Assembly (NCBI GenBank): GCA_934365945.1
Contig: CAKRNE010000002.1
Location: 248,001 to 312,000 of the forward strand
DNA length: 64,000 nucleotides
Reading direction: 5' to 3'
DNA from: an uncultured Agathobacter sp.
Lineage (GTDB): Bacteria > Bacillota > Clostridia > Lachnospirales > Lachnospiraceae
The translations under genes were made by a program, and so were the position numbers. Positions 34,717 to 44,900 of the stretch are shown here, piece by piece (the first letter of the stretch is position 1; every line of letters starts with the position of its first letter). The notes below the pieces were generated by a model, which saw nothing but the letters and a program-made list of their open reading frames with translations, ran no database searches and was not told the origin of the DNA.

Positions 34717-35544
34717 ATGGGATTATTCAAAGAATTTAAGGATGATTTTTCACAGGCAGTTAACGAGCTCGTTCCGGGTGAAGAGCCTGTGAGAGAGGCG
34801 GAGCCGAAGGCTGCTGCGGCAAATGTATCAAGACCTACCGCAGAGAATCTTGTAGTAGATACTATTGGCGAGAATGTTGATGTTGAATCAGAGCTTTCAA
34901 AGCTCGACAGTTTACTTGAGCATGTTGATGAGACACCAAATGCACAACCGGTAGTTAAACCTACACCAAGCGAGAATTTTGCAGAGCAGACAATTAAAAA
35001 TTTACAAGAAGAGGAGCAAGTTGAACAAATGAACGAGATACCAGCAGTTAACAATATTCCTGAGGTTAACAACACATTTATTTCAGGGGAGGTTCAGGAT
35101 GAAACATCTGTTATTACAGCAAGCACTGTACTCACAGGTGATATGCAGTCATCAGGATCCTTTGATATTCAGGGAACAATCAACGGAAACGTTATGTGTA
35201 ATGGCAAGATTGTTGTTACAGGAACAATCAACGGTAACACAAATTCATCAGAGTTTTTCGCAGATGTAGCAAAGGTTGAGGGAGAAATTGCTTCAACAGG
35301 AACTGTTAAGATAGGTGCAGGATCTGTTATTATCGGCAATATCTCTGCAGCTTCAGCAGTTATCGCGGGAGCTGTAAAGGGTGATATTGATGTTCAGGGA
35401 CCGGTTGTAGTAGATACTTCAGCAGTTATCATGGGTAATATCAAGTCACGTTCAGTACAGATTAACAACGGTGCCGTTATCGAGGGCTTCTGTTCTCAGA
35501 CATACGCTGATATCGACGTTCAGGGACTTTTCGAGGGTAAATAA
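34717..35544 (+). CDS. Bactofilin-family cytoskeletal protein
   Basis: Bactofilins polymerise without nucleotide and scaffold cell-wall enzymes. The 275-residue protein has an amphipathic N-terminus (M-G-L-F-K-E-F-K-D-D-F), a polar acidic region to about 125, and a beta-helix bactofilin domain with repeating G-x-I-x-G-N turns (S-G-S-F-D-I-Q-G-T-I-N-G-N, G-A-G-S-V-I-I-G-N, D-T-S-A-V-I-M-G-N-I) to the end. It follows the pseudo-deacetylase by 21 bases and precedes pyrH by 2, so it is co-transcribed with both. Confidence 0.92.
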   Translation: MGLFKEFKDDFSQAVNELVPGEEPVREAEPKAAAANVSRPTAENLVVDTIGENVDVESELSKLDSLLEHVDETPNAQPVVKPTPSENFAEQTIKNLQEEEQVEQMNEIPAVNNIPEVNNTFISGEVQDETSVITASTVLTGDMQSSGSFDIQGTINGNVMCNGKIVVTGTINGNTNSSEFFADVAKVEGEIASTGTVKIGAGSVIIGNISAASAVIAGAVKGDIDVQGPVVVDTSAVIMGNIKSRSVQINNGAVIEGFCSQTYADIDVQGLFEGK

Positions 35545-35546
35545 AT

Positions 35547-36242
35547 ATGAGTAGAATATTATTAAAATTAAGTGGTGAGGCTCTTGCCGGTGATAAGCAC
35601 CACGGCTTTGATGAGGCAACAGTCATTGAGGTTGCAAAACAGGTTAAACAGATTGTAGATAACGGTACACAGGTAGGTATTGTTATCGGTGGCGGTAACT
35701 TCTGGAGAGGCAGAACAAGTGAGACAATCGACCGTACAAAGGCTGACCAGATTGGTATGCTTGCTACAGTTATGAACTGCATTTATGTATCTGAGATTTT
35801 CAGATACGTTGGAATGAAGACTGCAGTTCTCACTCCGTTTGAGTGTGGCAACATGACAAAGCTTTTCTCTAAGGACAGAGCAAACAAGTATTTCGCACAT
35901 GATATGGTTGTTTTCTTTGCCGGTGGTACAGGCCATCCTTATTTTTCAACAGACACGGCTACAGTGCTTCGTGCTATTGAGATTGAGGCAGATGGTATTT
36001 ACCTTGCCAAGGCTATTGACGGAGTATATGACAGTGATCCAAAGACCAATCCTGCTGCAAAGAAGTATGATGAGCTTTCAATCGAAGAGGTTGTTGAGAA
36101 GAAGCTCGCAGTAGTTGACCTCACAGCGTCTATCATGTGTCTTGAGAACAAGATGCCTATGTATGTATTCGGACTCAATGAGGAGAACAGCATTGTAAAT
36201 GCTCTTACAGGCAAATTCAACGGTACAAAGGTTACTGTATAG
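35547..36242 (+). CDS. pyrH: UMP kinase
   Basis: PyrH phosphorylates UMP to UDP. The 231 residues start R-I-L-L-K-L-S-G-E-A-L-A-G-D, and contain G-I-V-I-G-G-G-N-F-W-R-G near 46-57 and D-G-V-Y-D-S-D-P-K-T near 152-161, all family signatures. It starts two bases after the bactofilin stop. frr follows as in most Firmicutes. Confidence 0.98.
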   Translation: MSRILLKLSGEALAGDKHHGFDEATVIEVAKQVKQIVDNGTQVGIVIGGGNFWRGRTSETIDRTKADQIGMLATVMNCIYVSEIFRYVGMKTAVLTPFECGNMTKLFSKDRANKYFAHDMVVFFAGGTGHPYFSTDTATVLRAIEIEADGIYLAKAIDGVYDSDPKTNPAAKKYDELSIEEVVEKKLAVVDLTASIMCLENKMPMYVFGLNEENSIVNALTGKFNGTKVTV

Positions 36243-36275
36243 TAAATTACATATAATGCATATCAGGAGGATAAT

Positions 36276-36830
36276 ATGGATTCAAGATTAAACCCTTTCC
36301 AGGATAAAATGGAAAAAACATTAAATAATCTCGAGGAAGAGTATGCAGGCATCCGTGCAGGAAGAGCCAATCCACATATTCTTGACAAGCTTCGTGTAGA
36401 TTATTACGGCACACCTTCACCAATTCAGAGTGTAGCCAATGTAAGTGTTCCTGAGCCTAGAATGATTCAGATTCAGCCATGGGAGGCTTCTATGGTTAAG
36501 GAGATTGAGAAGGCAATCAACTGCTCTGACATCGGAATCAATCCTACAAACGATGGAAAGCTTATCAGACTTGTTTTCCCTGAGCTCACAGAGGAGAGAC
36601 GTAAGGAGCTTGCAAAGGACATCAAGAAAAAGGGTGAGGAAGCTAAGGTTGCTGTCCGCAATATCAGAAGGGATGCAATCGACAGCATCAAGAAGACAGG
36701 CAAAGATGAGGGCATTTCAGAGGACGAGATTAAAGGCCTTGAGGATGATGCTCAAAAGCTTACCGACAAGTTTGTCGCAAAGGTTGACGCTGCGGTTGAT
36801 GCAAAATGTAAAGAGATACTTACTGTATAG
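36276..36830 (+). CDS. frr: Ribosome recycling factor
   Basis: Frr splits the post-termination ribosome together with EF-G. The 184-residue length is standard. Signatures: I-R-A-G-R-A-N-P-H-I-L-D near residue 27, V-S-V-P-E-P-R-M-I-Q-I-Q-P-W near 58, and R-K-E-L-A-K-D-I-K-K near 109. AGGAGG precedes the ATG at 36276. Confidence 0.98.
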   Translation: MDSRLNPFQDKMEKTLNNLEEEYAGIRAGRANPHILDKLRVDYYGTPSPIQSVANVSVPEPRMIQIQPWEASMVKEIEKAINCSDIGINPTNDGKLIRLVFPELTEERRKELAKDIKKKGEEAKVAVRNIRRDAIDSIKKTGKDEGISEDEIKGLEDDAQKLTDKFVAKVDAAVDAKCKEILTV

Positions 36831-36852
36831 TATTTATATCACGTATACAAAC

Positions 36853-36885
36853 AAGGGACATGTTATTCGTGTCCCTTATTTGCTT
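36853..36885 (+). terminator. Weak terminator after frr
   Basis: AAGGGACA (36853-36860) pairs with TGTCCCTT (36870-36877) across a 9-base loop, followed by ATTTGCTTATTT. The tail is interrupted, so termination is probably partial. Confidence 0.6.
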
Positions 36886-36891
36886 ATTTCA

Positions 36892-36931
36892 TAACTATTT
36901 AGTTATCTTATTCCCGGTAGCTAAATAGTTA
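36892..36931 (+). repeat. 11-bp inverted repeat upstream of uppS
   Basis: TAACTATTTAG (36892-36902) and CTAAATAGTTA (36921-36931) are perfect complements separated by 18 bases; the first arm is also part of a smaller palindrome, TAACT-ATTT-AGTTA. A perfect TATAAT lies at 36961-36966 but without a convincing -35 box. Possible operator or mRNA hairpin. Confidence 0.6.
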
Positions 36932-36991
36932 CTATCCATGGATTATTGAACATATAGACATATAATATACATAAACGAAAGGAAATAAAAT

Positions 36992-37717
36992 ATGAGTACT
37001 CCGGAGCATATAGCAATCATTCTGGACGGAAACGGTCGCTGGGCCAAAAGCAAGGGTATGCCAAGAAACTACGGTCATACTGTAGGTGCCAAAAATGTTG
37101 AAAATATTTGTAAGGCTGCAAATGACCTCGGTGTTAAATATCTGACACTTTACGCTTTCTCCACCGAGAACTGGAATCGTCCTGAGCCTGAGGTTGCTGC
37201 ACTAATGAAGCTTCTTGAAAGCTATCTTAAAAACTGTATAAAGACTGCCAATAAAAACAATATGCGTGTTCGCGTAATTGGTGAGATAAGCAGGCTTTCA
37301 GAGAATTTTCAAGAGAAAATAAGAAACCTTGAAGAAGTTTCATCAGTAAATACAGGTCTTAACCTGACAATTGCAATTAATTACGGAAGCCGTGATGAGA
37401 TGATACGAGCTGTAAAGCATATGATAGCTGACCATGATGAGGGAAAGCTGTCAGCAGATGATATAGATGCAGATACCTTTTCATCATATCTTGACACAAA
37501 AGAGCTTCCGGATCCTGATTTACTTATCCGCACAAGCGGTGAGCAGCGCCTGTCAAATTACCTGCTATGGCAGCTTGCATATGCTGAGTTTTATTTTACA
37601 GATGTTCCATGGCCTGCATTTGATAAAAATGAGCTTAAAAAGGCTATAGATGCATATAATAAAAGAGACCGTCGCTTTGGTGGATTAAAAGATACAAACG
37701 ACACGGAGGATAAATAA
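36992..37717 (+). CDS. uppS: Undecaprenyl diphosphate synthase (isoprenyl transferase)
   Basis: UppS makes the C55 lipid carrier for cell-wall synthesis from FPP and IPP. The 241 residues show the active-site motif I-I-L-D-G-N-G-R-W-A-K near 8-18, Y-A-F-S-T-E-N-W-x-R-P near 65-75, and L-I-R-T-S-G-E-Q-R-L-S-N-Y-L-L-W-Q near 175-191. GAAAGG precedes the ATG. Its last base overlaps the cdsA ATG. Confidence 0.98.
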   Translation: MSTPEHIAIILDGNGRWAKSKGMPRNYGHTVGAKNVENICKAANDLGVKYLTLYAFSTENWNRPEPEVAALMKLLESYLKNCIKTANKNNMRVRVIGEISRLSENFQEKIRNLEEVSSVNTGLNLTIAINYGSRDEMIRAVKHMIADHDEGKLSADDIDADTFSSYLDTKELPDPDLLIRTSGEQRLSNYLLWQLAYAEFYFTDVPWPAFDKNELKKAIDAYNKRDRRFGGLKDTNDTEDK

Positions 37718-38520
37718 TGTTTAAGACAAGACTTCTTAGCGGAATAGTTCTTGTAATTGCCGCTATATTTCTTATAGTAACGGGAAACGAGGTGCTTCTT
37801 TTTTCCACACTTCTGATCTCGTGTATAGGTATGTTTGAGCTTTTCAGAGTGTTTAAGTTTGAAAAATCACTCTTATCAGTTGTACCGTATATTGCTCTGA
37901 TTTTGTATTACATTAACTTAAGGTGGAGCTTTATACCTGATGTGATGATGCTTTTCATGGGCTTTCTTATCATACTGATGTTTGTGTATGTGTTTTCATA
38001 TCCGAAATATGATGCAAAGCAGCTCATGGCAGCCTTTTTTGGTATGTTTTACGTGGGAGCAATGCTTTCATATGTCTATCAGATTCGTACACTCAACAAC
38101 GGGCTTTACCTTGCTTTCTTGGTATTTTTATGTTCCTGGGGCTGTGATACGTGTGCCTACTGTGTCGGAGTGCTGATTGGAAAGCACAAAATGGCGCCAA
38201 AGCTTTCACCAAAGAAGTCCATAGAGGGTGCAGTAGGTGGTGTGCTTGGCAGCGCTCTTCTTACAGCCTTATACTGCTTTATATTCAGAAATCACATGAA
38301 TATAGACGGTACAGAGATTGCTATACTTGCTGTCATCGCTGCTGTTGCAGGCCTTATCTCAATGGTTGGAGATTTGTGTGCGTCAGCTATTAAGCGTAAC
38401 TATGATATCAAGGATTACGGACACCTGATTCCCGGACACGGCGGAATTTTAGACCGCTTTGACAGCATGATTATCACAGCACCAATCATTTATTATCTGG
38501 CTTGTTACTTTTTAAGCTAA
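37717..38520 (+). CDS. cdsA: Phosphatidate cytidylyltransferase
   Basis: CdsA makes CDP-diacylglycerol for phospholipid synthesis. The 267-residue, about eight-helix membrane protein ends with the CDS signature: S-P-K-K-S-I-E-G-A-V-G-G near 165 and G-D-L-C-A-S-A-I-K-R-N-Y-x-I-K-D-Y-G-H-L-I-P-G-H-G-G-I-L-D-R near 222-251, including the Asp residues of the active site. Overlaps uppS by one base. Confidence 0.97.
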   Translation: MFKTRLLSGIVLVIAAIFLIVTGNEVLLFSTLLISCIGMFELFRVFKFEKSLLSVVPYIALILYYINLRWSFIPDVMMLFMGFLIILMFVYVFSYPKYDAKQLMAAFFGMFYVGAMLSYVYQIRTLNNGLYLAFLVFLCSWGCDTCAYCVGVLIGKHKMAPKLSPKKSIEGAVGGVLGSALLTALYCFIFRNHMNIDGTEIAILAVIAAVAGLISMVGDLCASAIKRNYDIKDYGHLIPGHGGILDRFDSMIITAPIIYYLACYFLS

Positions 38521-38603
38521 AAGGCAGCTATTCAGAGCCATTGAGAACAAAAAAGATGATGCGTCAAGCTTGCATGTAAGAAGCAGGTTTTCTTGTTATC
38601 AAG

Positions 38604-38622
38604 GTGGCTCTAATTGAGCCAC
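38604..38622 (+). other. Hairpin upstream of dxr
   Basis: GTGGCTC (38604-38610) pairs with GAGCCAC (38616-38622), loop TAATT, in the 135-base gap between cdsA and dxr. A smaller CTTG-TTAT-CAAG hairpin lies just upstream. There is no T-run. The stem ends about 20 bases before the dxr ribosome site and could influence readthrough or translation. I see no confident promoter here. Confidence 0.5.
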
Positions 38623-38655
38623 TCCAATATGAGCACATTAAAAAGAGGAATTATC

Positions 38656-39798
38656 ATGAAAAAATTATCAATACTTGGTTCTACCGGCTCCATCGGAACA
38701 CAGACACTTGATGTGGTAAGAGAGCACGGCGATATGCAGATTGTAGCACTTTCCTGTGGCAGAAATCTTTCGCTTATAGAGAAACAGGCAAGGGAATTCA
38801 AGCCACAGTTTGTCAGTGTAAGTGATGAAAACGATGCGAAGAAGCTTCGCATAAGTCTTGCAGACACAGATATCGAGGTGGGCTATGGCATGGATGGTCT
38901 CATCAGATGTGCCACCATTGAGCCTTGCGATATAGTTGTAACCGCAATTGTCGGTATGCTTGGCATCCGTCCTACAATTGCCGCAATCAAGGCAAAAAAG
39001 ACCATCGCACTTGCAAATAAGGAGACTCTCGTTACAGCGGGTCATATTATTATACCGCTTGCAAAGGAATACGGTGTGTCCATACTACCGGTGGACAGTG
39101 AGCACAGTGCCATTTTCCAGTCACTGCAGGGAAATTCTATGAATCCTATTAAAAAGATTCTTCTGACAGCATCCGGCGGTCCGTTCAGAGGCAAAAAGCT
39201 CTCTGAGCTTGAAGGTATAAGGGTGGAGGATGCATTAAAGCATCCAAATTGGTCAATGGGTCAGAAAATCACTATTGATTCATCAACCATGGTCAATAAA
39301 GGGCTTGAGGTGATTGAAGCGAAATGGCTTTTTGATGTCGATTTGTCACAGATCCAGGTTGTGGTGCATCCTCAGAGCGTCATTCACTCGGCTGTCGAGT
39401 ATGCGGATGGAGCAGTTATAGCACAACTTGGTACTCCTGATATGCGTATACCTATACAGTATGCCCTGTATTATCCGAACAGACCGGCTCTTTCCGGTGA
39501 CAGACTTGATCTCTTTAAGCTTAAGGATCTGACCTTTGAGGCACCGGATCTTGACACCTTTAAAGGGCTTGCACTCGCCATGAAGGCTGCAAGGGCGGGA
39601 GGCAATATTCCAACGGCCTTCAATGCTGCAAACGAAAGAGCAGTGGCACTGTTTTTGAATAAAAAGATTAAATATCTGGAAATAATTGATATAATCGAGG
39701 CATGTATGGAAAATGCATCATTTATTGAAAATCCTTCAGTGGATGAGATACTTGATACAGAACAGTGCGCGTATGACTATATCAGTAAAAGGTGGTAA
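38656..39798 (+). CDS. dxr: 1-deoxy-D-xylulose 5-phosphate reductoisomerase
   Basis: Dxr converts DXP to MEP with NADPH, the first committed step of the MEP isoprenoid pathway. The 380 residues have the nucleotide motif L-G-S-T-G-S-I-G-T-Q-T near residue 6, L-A-N-K-E-T-L-V near 122, P-V-D-S-E-H-S-A-I-F-Q near 147, and T-I-D-S-S-T-M-V-N-K-G-L-E near 205. The frame is open to a TTG at 38614 but AGAGG at 38643-38647 fits the ATG at 38656. It shares the pathway with uppS substrate supply and ispG downstream. Confidence 0.98.
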   Translation: MKKLSILGSTGSIGTQTLDVVREHGDMQIVALSCGRNLSLIEKQAREFKPQFVSVSDENDAKKLRISLADTDIEVGYGMDGLIRCATIEPCDIVVTAIVGMLGIRPTIAAIKAKKTIALANKETLVTAGHIIIPLAKEYGVSILPVDSEHSAIFQSLQGNSMNPIKKILLTASGGPFRGKKLSELEGIRVEDALKHPNWSMGQKITIDSSTMVNKGLEVIEAKWLFDVDLSQIQVVVHPQSVIHSAVEYADGAVIAQLGTPDMRIPIQYALYYPNRPALSGDRLDLFKLKDLTFEAPDLDTFKGLALAMKAARAGGNIPTAFNAANERAVALFLNKKIKYLEIIDIIEACMENASFIENPSVDEILDTEQCAYDYISKRW

Positions 39799-39800
39799 TT

Positions 39801-40847
39801 TTGAACATTATTAGTATTATTATTGCAATCATATTATTCAGCATCATAGTAATTTTTCACGAGCTCGGACATTTCTGGCTTGCAAAGGCAAATGGCATAA
39901 AGGTCAATGAATTTTGTCTGGGTCTTGGACCGACTCTTTTTGGAGTGCAGCATGGAGAGACCAAATACTCCATAAAGCTGCTTCCGTTTGGCGGAGCGTG
40001 TATCATGGAGGGCGAGGATGAAAGCTCAGGTGATGACAGAGCCTTCAACAACAAATCCGTGTGGGCGCGCATAAGCGTTGTTTTTGCCGGACCTTTTTTT
40101 AATTTTATCATGGCATTTATTTTTGCTCTCATTATTATCTGCTCTGTAGGCTATGACAGTCCAAAGCTTGCTGGTGTTATTGAGGGCTATGCGGCTGAGG
40201 AGGCCGGTATTAAGGCCGGTGATGAGATTGTAAAGCTGAACAATACAAATATACACTTTTACCGTGAGATAAGCCTCTATTCGATGCTTCATGAGGGTGA
40301 AACAGTCGATGTGACCTATCTTAGGGACGGCAAAAGGCATACCACCACATTGAAGCCTAAATATGATGAGACAACAAAGAGATATCTGTATGGCTTCAAT
40401 GTATCGGGAGAGCGTACAAAGCCGGGCTTTGGAAAGGCGCTGCTTTATAGCTGCTATGAGGTGAAGTACAATATCTATACAACCATAGAGGGGCTTAAAA
40501 TGCTTTGCACAGGAGCAGCCTCTGTAAATAATTTAAGCGGACCTGTCGGCATAGTAAAGAACATGGGAGACACCTATGAGCAGGCGGTTTCGATGTCGGG
40601 AGTATGGCTTGGCATACTAAATATGCTAAACTGGGGAGTGTTGATTTCTGCAAACCTCGGTGTGATGAACCTGCTGCCACTGCCGGCACTTGATGGTGGC
40701 AGACTTGTATTTTTGATAGTTGAAGCTATAAGAAGAAAGAGAGTAGACCCTGAGAAGGAGGGCTATGTGCATCTTGTTGGCATCGTGCTTTTACTTCTTC
40801 TTATGGTTGTTGTCATGTTCAATGATATCAGAAAGCTAATCGTCTGA
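39801..40847 (+). CDS. rseP: Site-2 intramembrane zinc metalloprotease RseP/RasP
   Basis: This 348-residue membrane protease cleaves membrane-bound regulators such as anti-sigma factors and leftover signal peptides. It has the HExxH zinc motif H20-E-L-G-H24 in the first membrane helix, a PDZ domain around 110-190 (E-A-G-I-K-A-G-D-E-I), and the second active-site motif N-L-L-P-L-P-A-L-D-G-G-R near 287-298. The TTG at 39801 follows AAAGGTGG by 5 bases and is preferred; the alternative GTG at 39792 lies inside that ribosome site. Confidence 0.95.
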   Translation: MNIISIIIAIILFSIIVIFHELGHFWLAKANGIKVNEFCLGLGPTLFGVQHGETKYSIKLLPFGGACIMEGEDESSGDDRAFNNKSVWARISVVFAGPFFNFIMAFIFALIIICSVGYDSPKLAGVIEGYAAEEAGIKAGDEIVKLNNTNIHFYREISLYSMLHEGETVDVTYLRDGKRHTTTLKPKYDETTKRYLYGFNVSGERTKPGFGKALLYSCYEVKYNIYTTIEGLKMLCTGAASVNNLSGPVGIVKNMGDTYEQAVSMSGVWLGILNMLNWGVLISANLGVMNLLPLPALDGGRLVFLIVEAIRRKRVDPEKEGYVHLVGIVLLLLLMVVVMFNDIRKLIV

Positions 40848-40873
40848 TTTTATAACAGATTGGAGATATACAC

Positions 40874-41920
40874 ATGGAGACAAAAATAGTAAAAATCGGA
40901 AATAAGGTAATCGGTGGAGGAAACCCGATTCTCATACAGTCAATGACAAATACAAAGACTGAGAATGTTGCTGACACAGTGGCACAGATAAATGCCCTGA
41001 CAGCCTTGGGCTGTGACATAATCCGATGTGCTGTGCCTACGATGGAGGCTGCAAAGGCACTTAAGGAGATTAAGAAACAAATTACTATACCGCTTGTTGC
41101 AGATATACACTTTGATTACAAGCTTGCAATAGCTGCAATTGAAAACGGAGCCGACAAGATCCGAATCAACCCCGGCAACATAGGAAGTGCCGAAAGAGTA
41201 AGGGCTGTGGTTGATGCGGCAAAGGAAAGAAATATACCTATCCGTGTCGGTGTAAACAGCGGTTCCCTTGAAAAAGACCTGGTAGAGAAGTATCATGGCG
41301 TGACAGCTGAGGGACTTGTGGAGAGTGCTTTAGACAAGGTAAAGCTCATAGAGGATATGGGCTATGACAATCTGGTAATTAGTATCAAATCGTCCGATGT
41401 CATGATGTGTGTAAAAGCGCACGAGCTTATTTCAGATAAAACCAATCATCCTCTCCATGTTGGTATCACAGAGGCAGGCACAATAATAAGCGGCAATATA
41501 AAGTCAGCCATCGGACTTGGACTGATACTAAGTCAGGGCATTGGTGATACAATACGTGTATCTCTCACTGGAAGCCCTCTCGAGGAAATCAAGTCTGCCA
41601 AGCTCATTTTAAGAACTCTTGGTCTTAGAAAGGGTGGCATAGAGGTTGTTTCATGTCCTACCTGCGGCCGTACACAGATAGATCTTATCGGGCTTGCAAA
41701 TCAGGTGGAGACAATGGTTTCAGGCTATGACCTTGACATAAAGGTTGCTGTCATGGGCTGTGTTGTAAACGGTCCGGGTGAAGCAAAGGAAGCAGACCTT
41801 GGTGTAGCCGGAGGAATCGGCGAGGGTCTTATCATAAAGCACGGTGAGGTATTTAAAAAGGTGCCTGAGAGCGAGCTTTTGGGTGCATTGAAATATGAGC
41901 TTGACCATTGGGGTGAATAA
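40874..41920 (+). CDS. ispG: 4-hydroxy-3-methylbut-2-en-1-yl diphosphate synthase
   Basis: IspG is the [4Fe-4S] enzyme that makes HMBPP, the penultimate MEP-pathway step. The 348 residues begin with a TIM-barrel domain (I-Q-S-M-T-N-T-K-T near 22) and end with the reductase-like cluster domain carrying C261-P-T-C264-G-R-T and G-C296-V-V-N-G-P-G-E-A. In Bacillus the corresponding slot between rasP and polC is held by proS; here it is ispG, so dxr, rseP and ispG lie together. Confidence 0.98.
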   Translation: METKIVKIGNKVIGGGNPILIQSMTNTKTENVADTVAQINALTALGCDIIRCAVPTMEAAKALKEIKKQITIPLVADIHFDYKLAIAAIENGADKIRINPGNIGSAERVRAVVDAAKERNIPIRVGVNSGSLEKDLVEKYHGVTAEGLVESALDKVKLIEDMGYDNLVISIKSSDVMMCVKAHELISDKTNHPLHVGITEAGTIISGNIKSAIGLGLILSQGIGDTIRVSLTGSPLEEIKSAKLILRTLGLRKGGIEVVSCPTCGRTQIDLIGLANQVETMVSGYDLDIKVAVMGCVVNGPGEAKEADLGVAGGIGEGLIIKHGEVFKKVPESELLGALKYELDHWGE

Positions 41921-41922
41921 TT

Positions 41923-44900
41923 TTGACAAAGACATTTAAGGAAGTTTTCCCTACACTTAAGCTGGACAAGGATATGGAGAATCTGCTGGAAACCGCGGAT
42001 GTTACCAGAATTTCTGTCAACCATGCAAGAGATTTTTACAAAATATATGTAAAAGCAAAACGCCTTATTTTCAAAAAAAATATCTGGAAGCTTGAGGAAA
42101 GCATTAAAAAACAGATCTTTAAAAGTAAAGATATCACAGTAAAAATTATAGAGTCTTATGAGTTGTCTTCGCAGTACACACCGAAGACTCTTTTTGATGT
42201 CTATTTTGACAGTATTCTTGACGAAATAAACAGTCACAGCGTGCTTTTGTACAATCTGCTGCGTACCTCAAAATGGAGCTTTACAGATGATACACATGTC
42301 ACAGTCACACTCGAGGAGACCATAATCGCAAAGACCAGAGGCAATACTGTCATAGAATTTCTTGAGAAGGTGTTCTGTGAGCGCTGTGGAATGGATTTTA
42401 TCGTTAATTTGCAGTACGAAAAACCAAAGGTCAGCAAATACCGTCAGAATGCAGACAAGCAGATTGAGCAGGAGGTGCAAAATATTGTAGCCCGCACTAA
42501 ATTTGCCATGGCAAAGGATGACGGTGACGAAGAAGCTAAGGTGGCTGTCGATGACGGTGCAATGTTTGTAGGAGGCAATGAGAATGCATCCGGTACAATA
42601 AATGACAGTAAAACCGATGCAACTAAAGCTTCAAACAGGAAAAAAGAGGCAAAAACAGACTCTGACAGCAATTCAAGGAGTAATTCGGCAGGCACTGATA
42701 AGAAACCTGAGAAGAAGTTTGAAAAGAAATTTGAAAAGAAGTTCGAGCGCAGGGGCGATTTCAGGCGCAAATATGACAATGATCCTGATATCGTGTACGG
42801 AAGAAGCTTTGACGACGAGGAGATGGCCATTGAAAAGATTGACGGTCCTATCGGTGAGGTTACAATAAAGGGCAAGATCCTTACAGTTGAATCACGTGAA
42901 ATCAGAAACGAAAAGACCATCATTATGTTTGCAGTCACTGATTTTACAGACACCATCATGCTCAAGCTCTTCGCCAGAAATGACGACGTAGCAGATATTC
43001 TTGCATATATTGCCCCGGGCAACTTTATTAAGGCAAAGGGAGTTGTGACTGTAGATAAATATGACAGTGATTTGTCAATAAGCTCAATTGTTGGACTTAA
43101 AAAGATACCTGATTTTACCTCAAAGAGGGAGGATACTGCTGCCGAAAAGCGTGTTGAGCTTCACTGTCACACCAAAATGAGCGACATGGACGGCGTATCT
43201 GACGTAAAAGATATTGTGAAATGTGCCATGCGCTGGGGACATAAGGCCATTGCCATTACAGACCACGGTGATGTGCAGGCATTCCCTGACGCTAACCATA
43301 CGGTGGACGACAAATTTAAGGTCATTTACGGGGTGGAGGCATATCTGGTCGATGATACAAAGGATATTGTGGAGAATGCAGCCGGGCAGTCGCTGGATGA
43401 TAAATACGTGGTATTTGATATAGAGACAACAGGCTTTTCTCCTGAGAAGAATAAAATCATAGAAATAGGTGCTGTGAAGGTCATCGGTGGTGAGATTGTG
43501 GACAGATACTCCACATTTATAAACCCTGAGGTGCCTATTCCGTTCAGGATTGAGGAACTCACCTCGATAAGAGATGACATGGTTATCTCATCGCCTACTG
43601 TGGATGTCATACTGCCACAGTTTATGGAGTTTTGCAAGGACTGTATTATGGTCGCACACAACGCTGACTTTGACATGAGCTTTATAAAGCGAAACTGCGC
43701 GCTGCTTGGCATGGAGTGTAATCCTACAATCGTGGACACGGTGGCTCTTGCGAGAGTGCTTCTGCCACAGCTAAACAGATTTAAGCTGGATACAGTGGCC
43801 AAGGCTTTAAATATATCGCTTGACCATCACCACAGAGCAGTGGATGATGCTGCATGTACCGCGGAGATATTTGTCAAATTTATTGAAAAGCTAAAGGACA
43901 GAGGCATATCGAGCTTAGATGAGGTAAATGCACTGGCTAAATCATCTGTTGAGATGATAAGAAAGATGCCTACATATCACGCCATCATTCTGGCAACCTG
44001 CGACCAGGGACGTACCAATCTATACAGGCTTATCTCTCTGTCGCACATCAAGTATTACAACAAGAGACCACGAATACCAAAATCTGAGTTCAACAAGTAC
44101 CGTGACGGACTTTTGATAGGCTCAGCCTGTGAGGCAGGAGAGCTTTACAGGGCTATTTTAAACGGACGCCCTCAGGAGGAAATCACAAGACTTGTGAATT
44201 TCTACGATTATCTGGAGATACAGCCTCTTGGAAACAACGCATTTATGATACGTGACGAGGATTCTGACATCGCTTCAAATGATGACCTTATCGACATAAA
44301 TAAGCGTATTGTTAAGCTTGGAGAGGAATTCGGAAAGCTGGTTGTTGCAACCTGTGATGTGCATTTCTTAAATCCAGAGGACGAGGTATACCGCCGTATT
44401 ATAATGGCAGGAAAGGGTTTTAAGGACGCAGATGAGCAGGCGCCGCTTTACTTAAGGACCACTGAGGAGATGCTTAAGGAGTTTGAGTACCTCGGAAGCA
44501 AAAAGGCTGAGGAGGTAGTCATCACCAATACCAATAAGATAGCAGATATGTGCGAGCGTATCTCACCTGTCAGACCTGATAAATGTCCACCGGTCATTGA
44601 AAATTCTGACGGCATGCTTCGTGAAATCTGCTACAACAAGGCTCACAGGATGTACGGAGATCCGCTGCCTCCTATAGTTAAGGAGCGCCTTGACAGAGAG
44701 CTTAACTCTATCATTTCAAACGGCTATGCCGTAATGTACATCATCGCCCAGAAGCTTGTTTGGAAATCAAATGAGGACGGCTATCTGGTTGGCTCGCGAG
44801 GCTCCGTAGGAAGCTCATTTGTTGCAACCATGTCAGGTATCACAGAGGTTAACCCGCTGCATGCGCACTACCTTTGTACTCACTGCAAATACAGTGATTT

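Noticed and set aside
42444-43022. Open frame on the - strand inside polC (192 codons)
   Set aside because: Antisense to the Lys/Glu/Phe repeat linker of polC; its Phe/Ser-rich composition is the complement of that linker.
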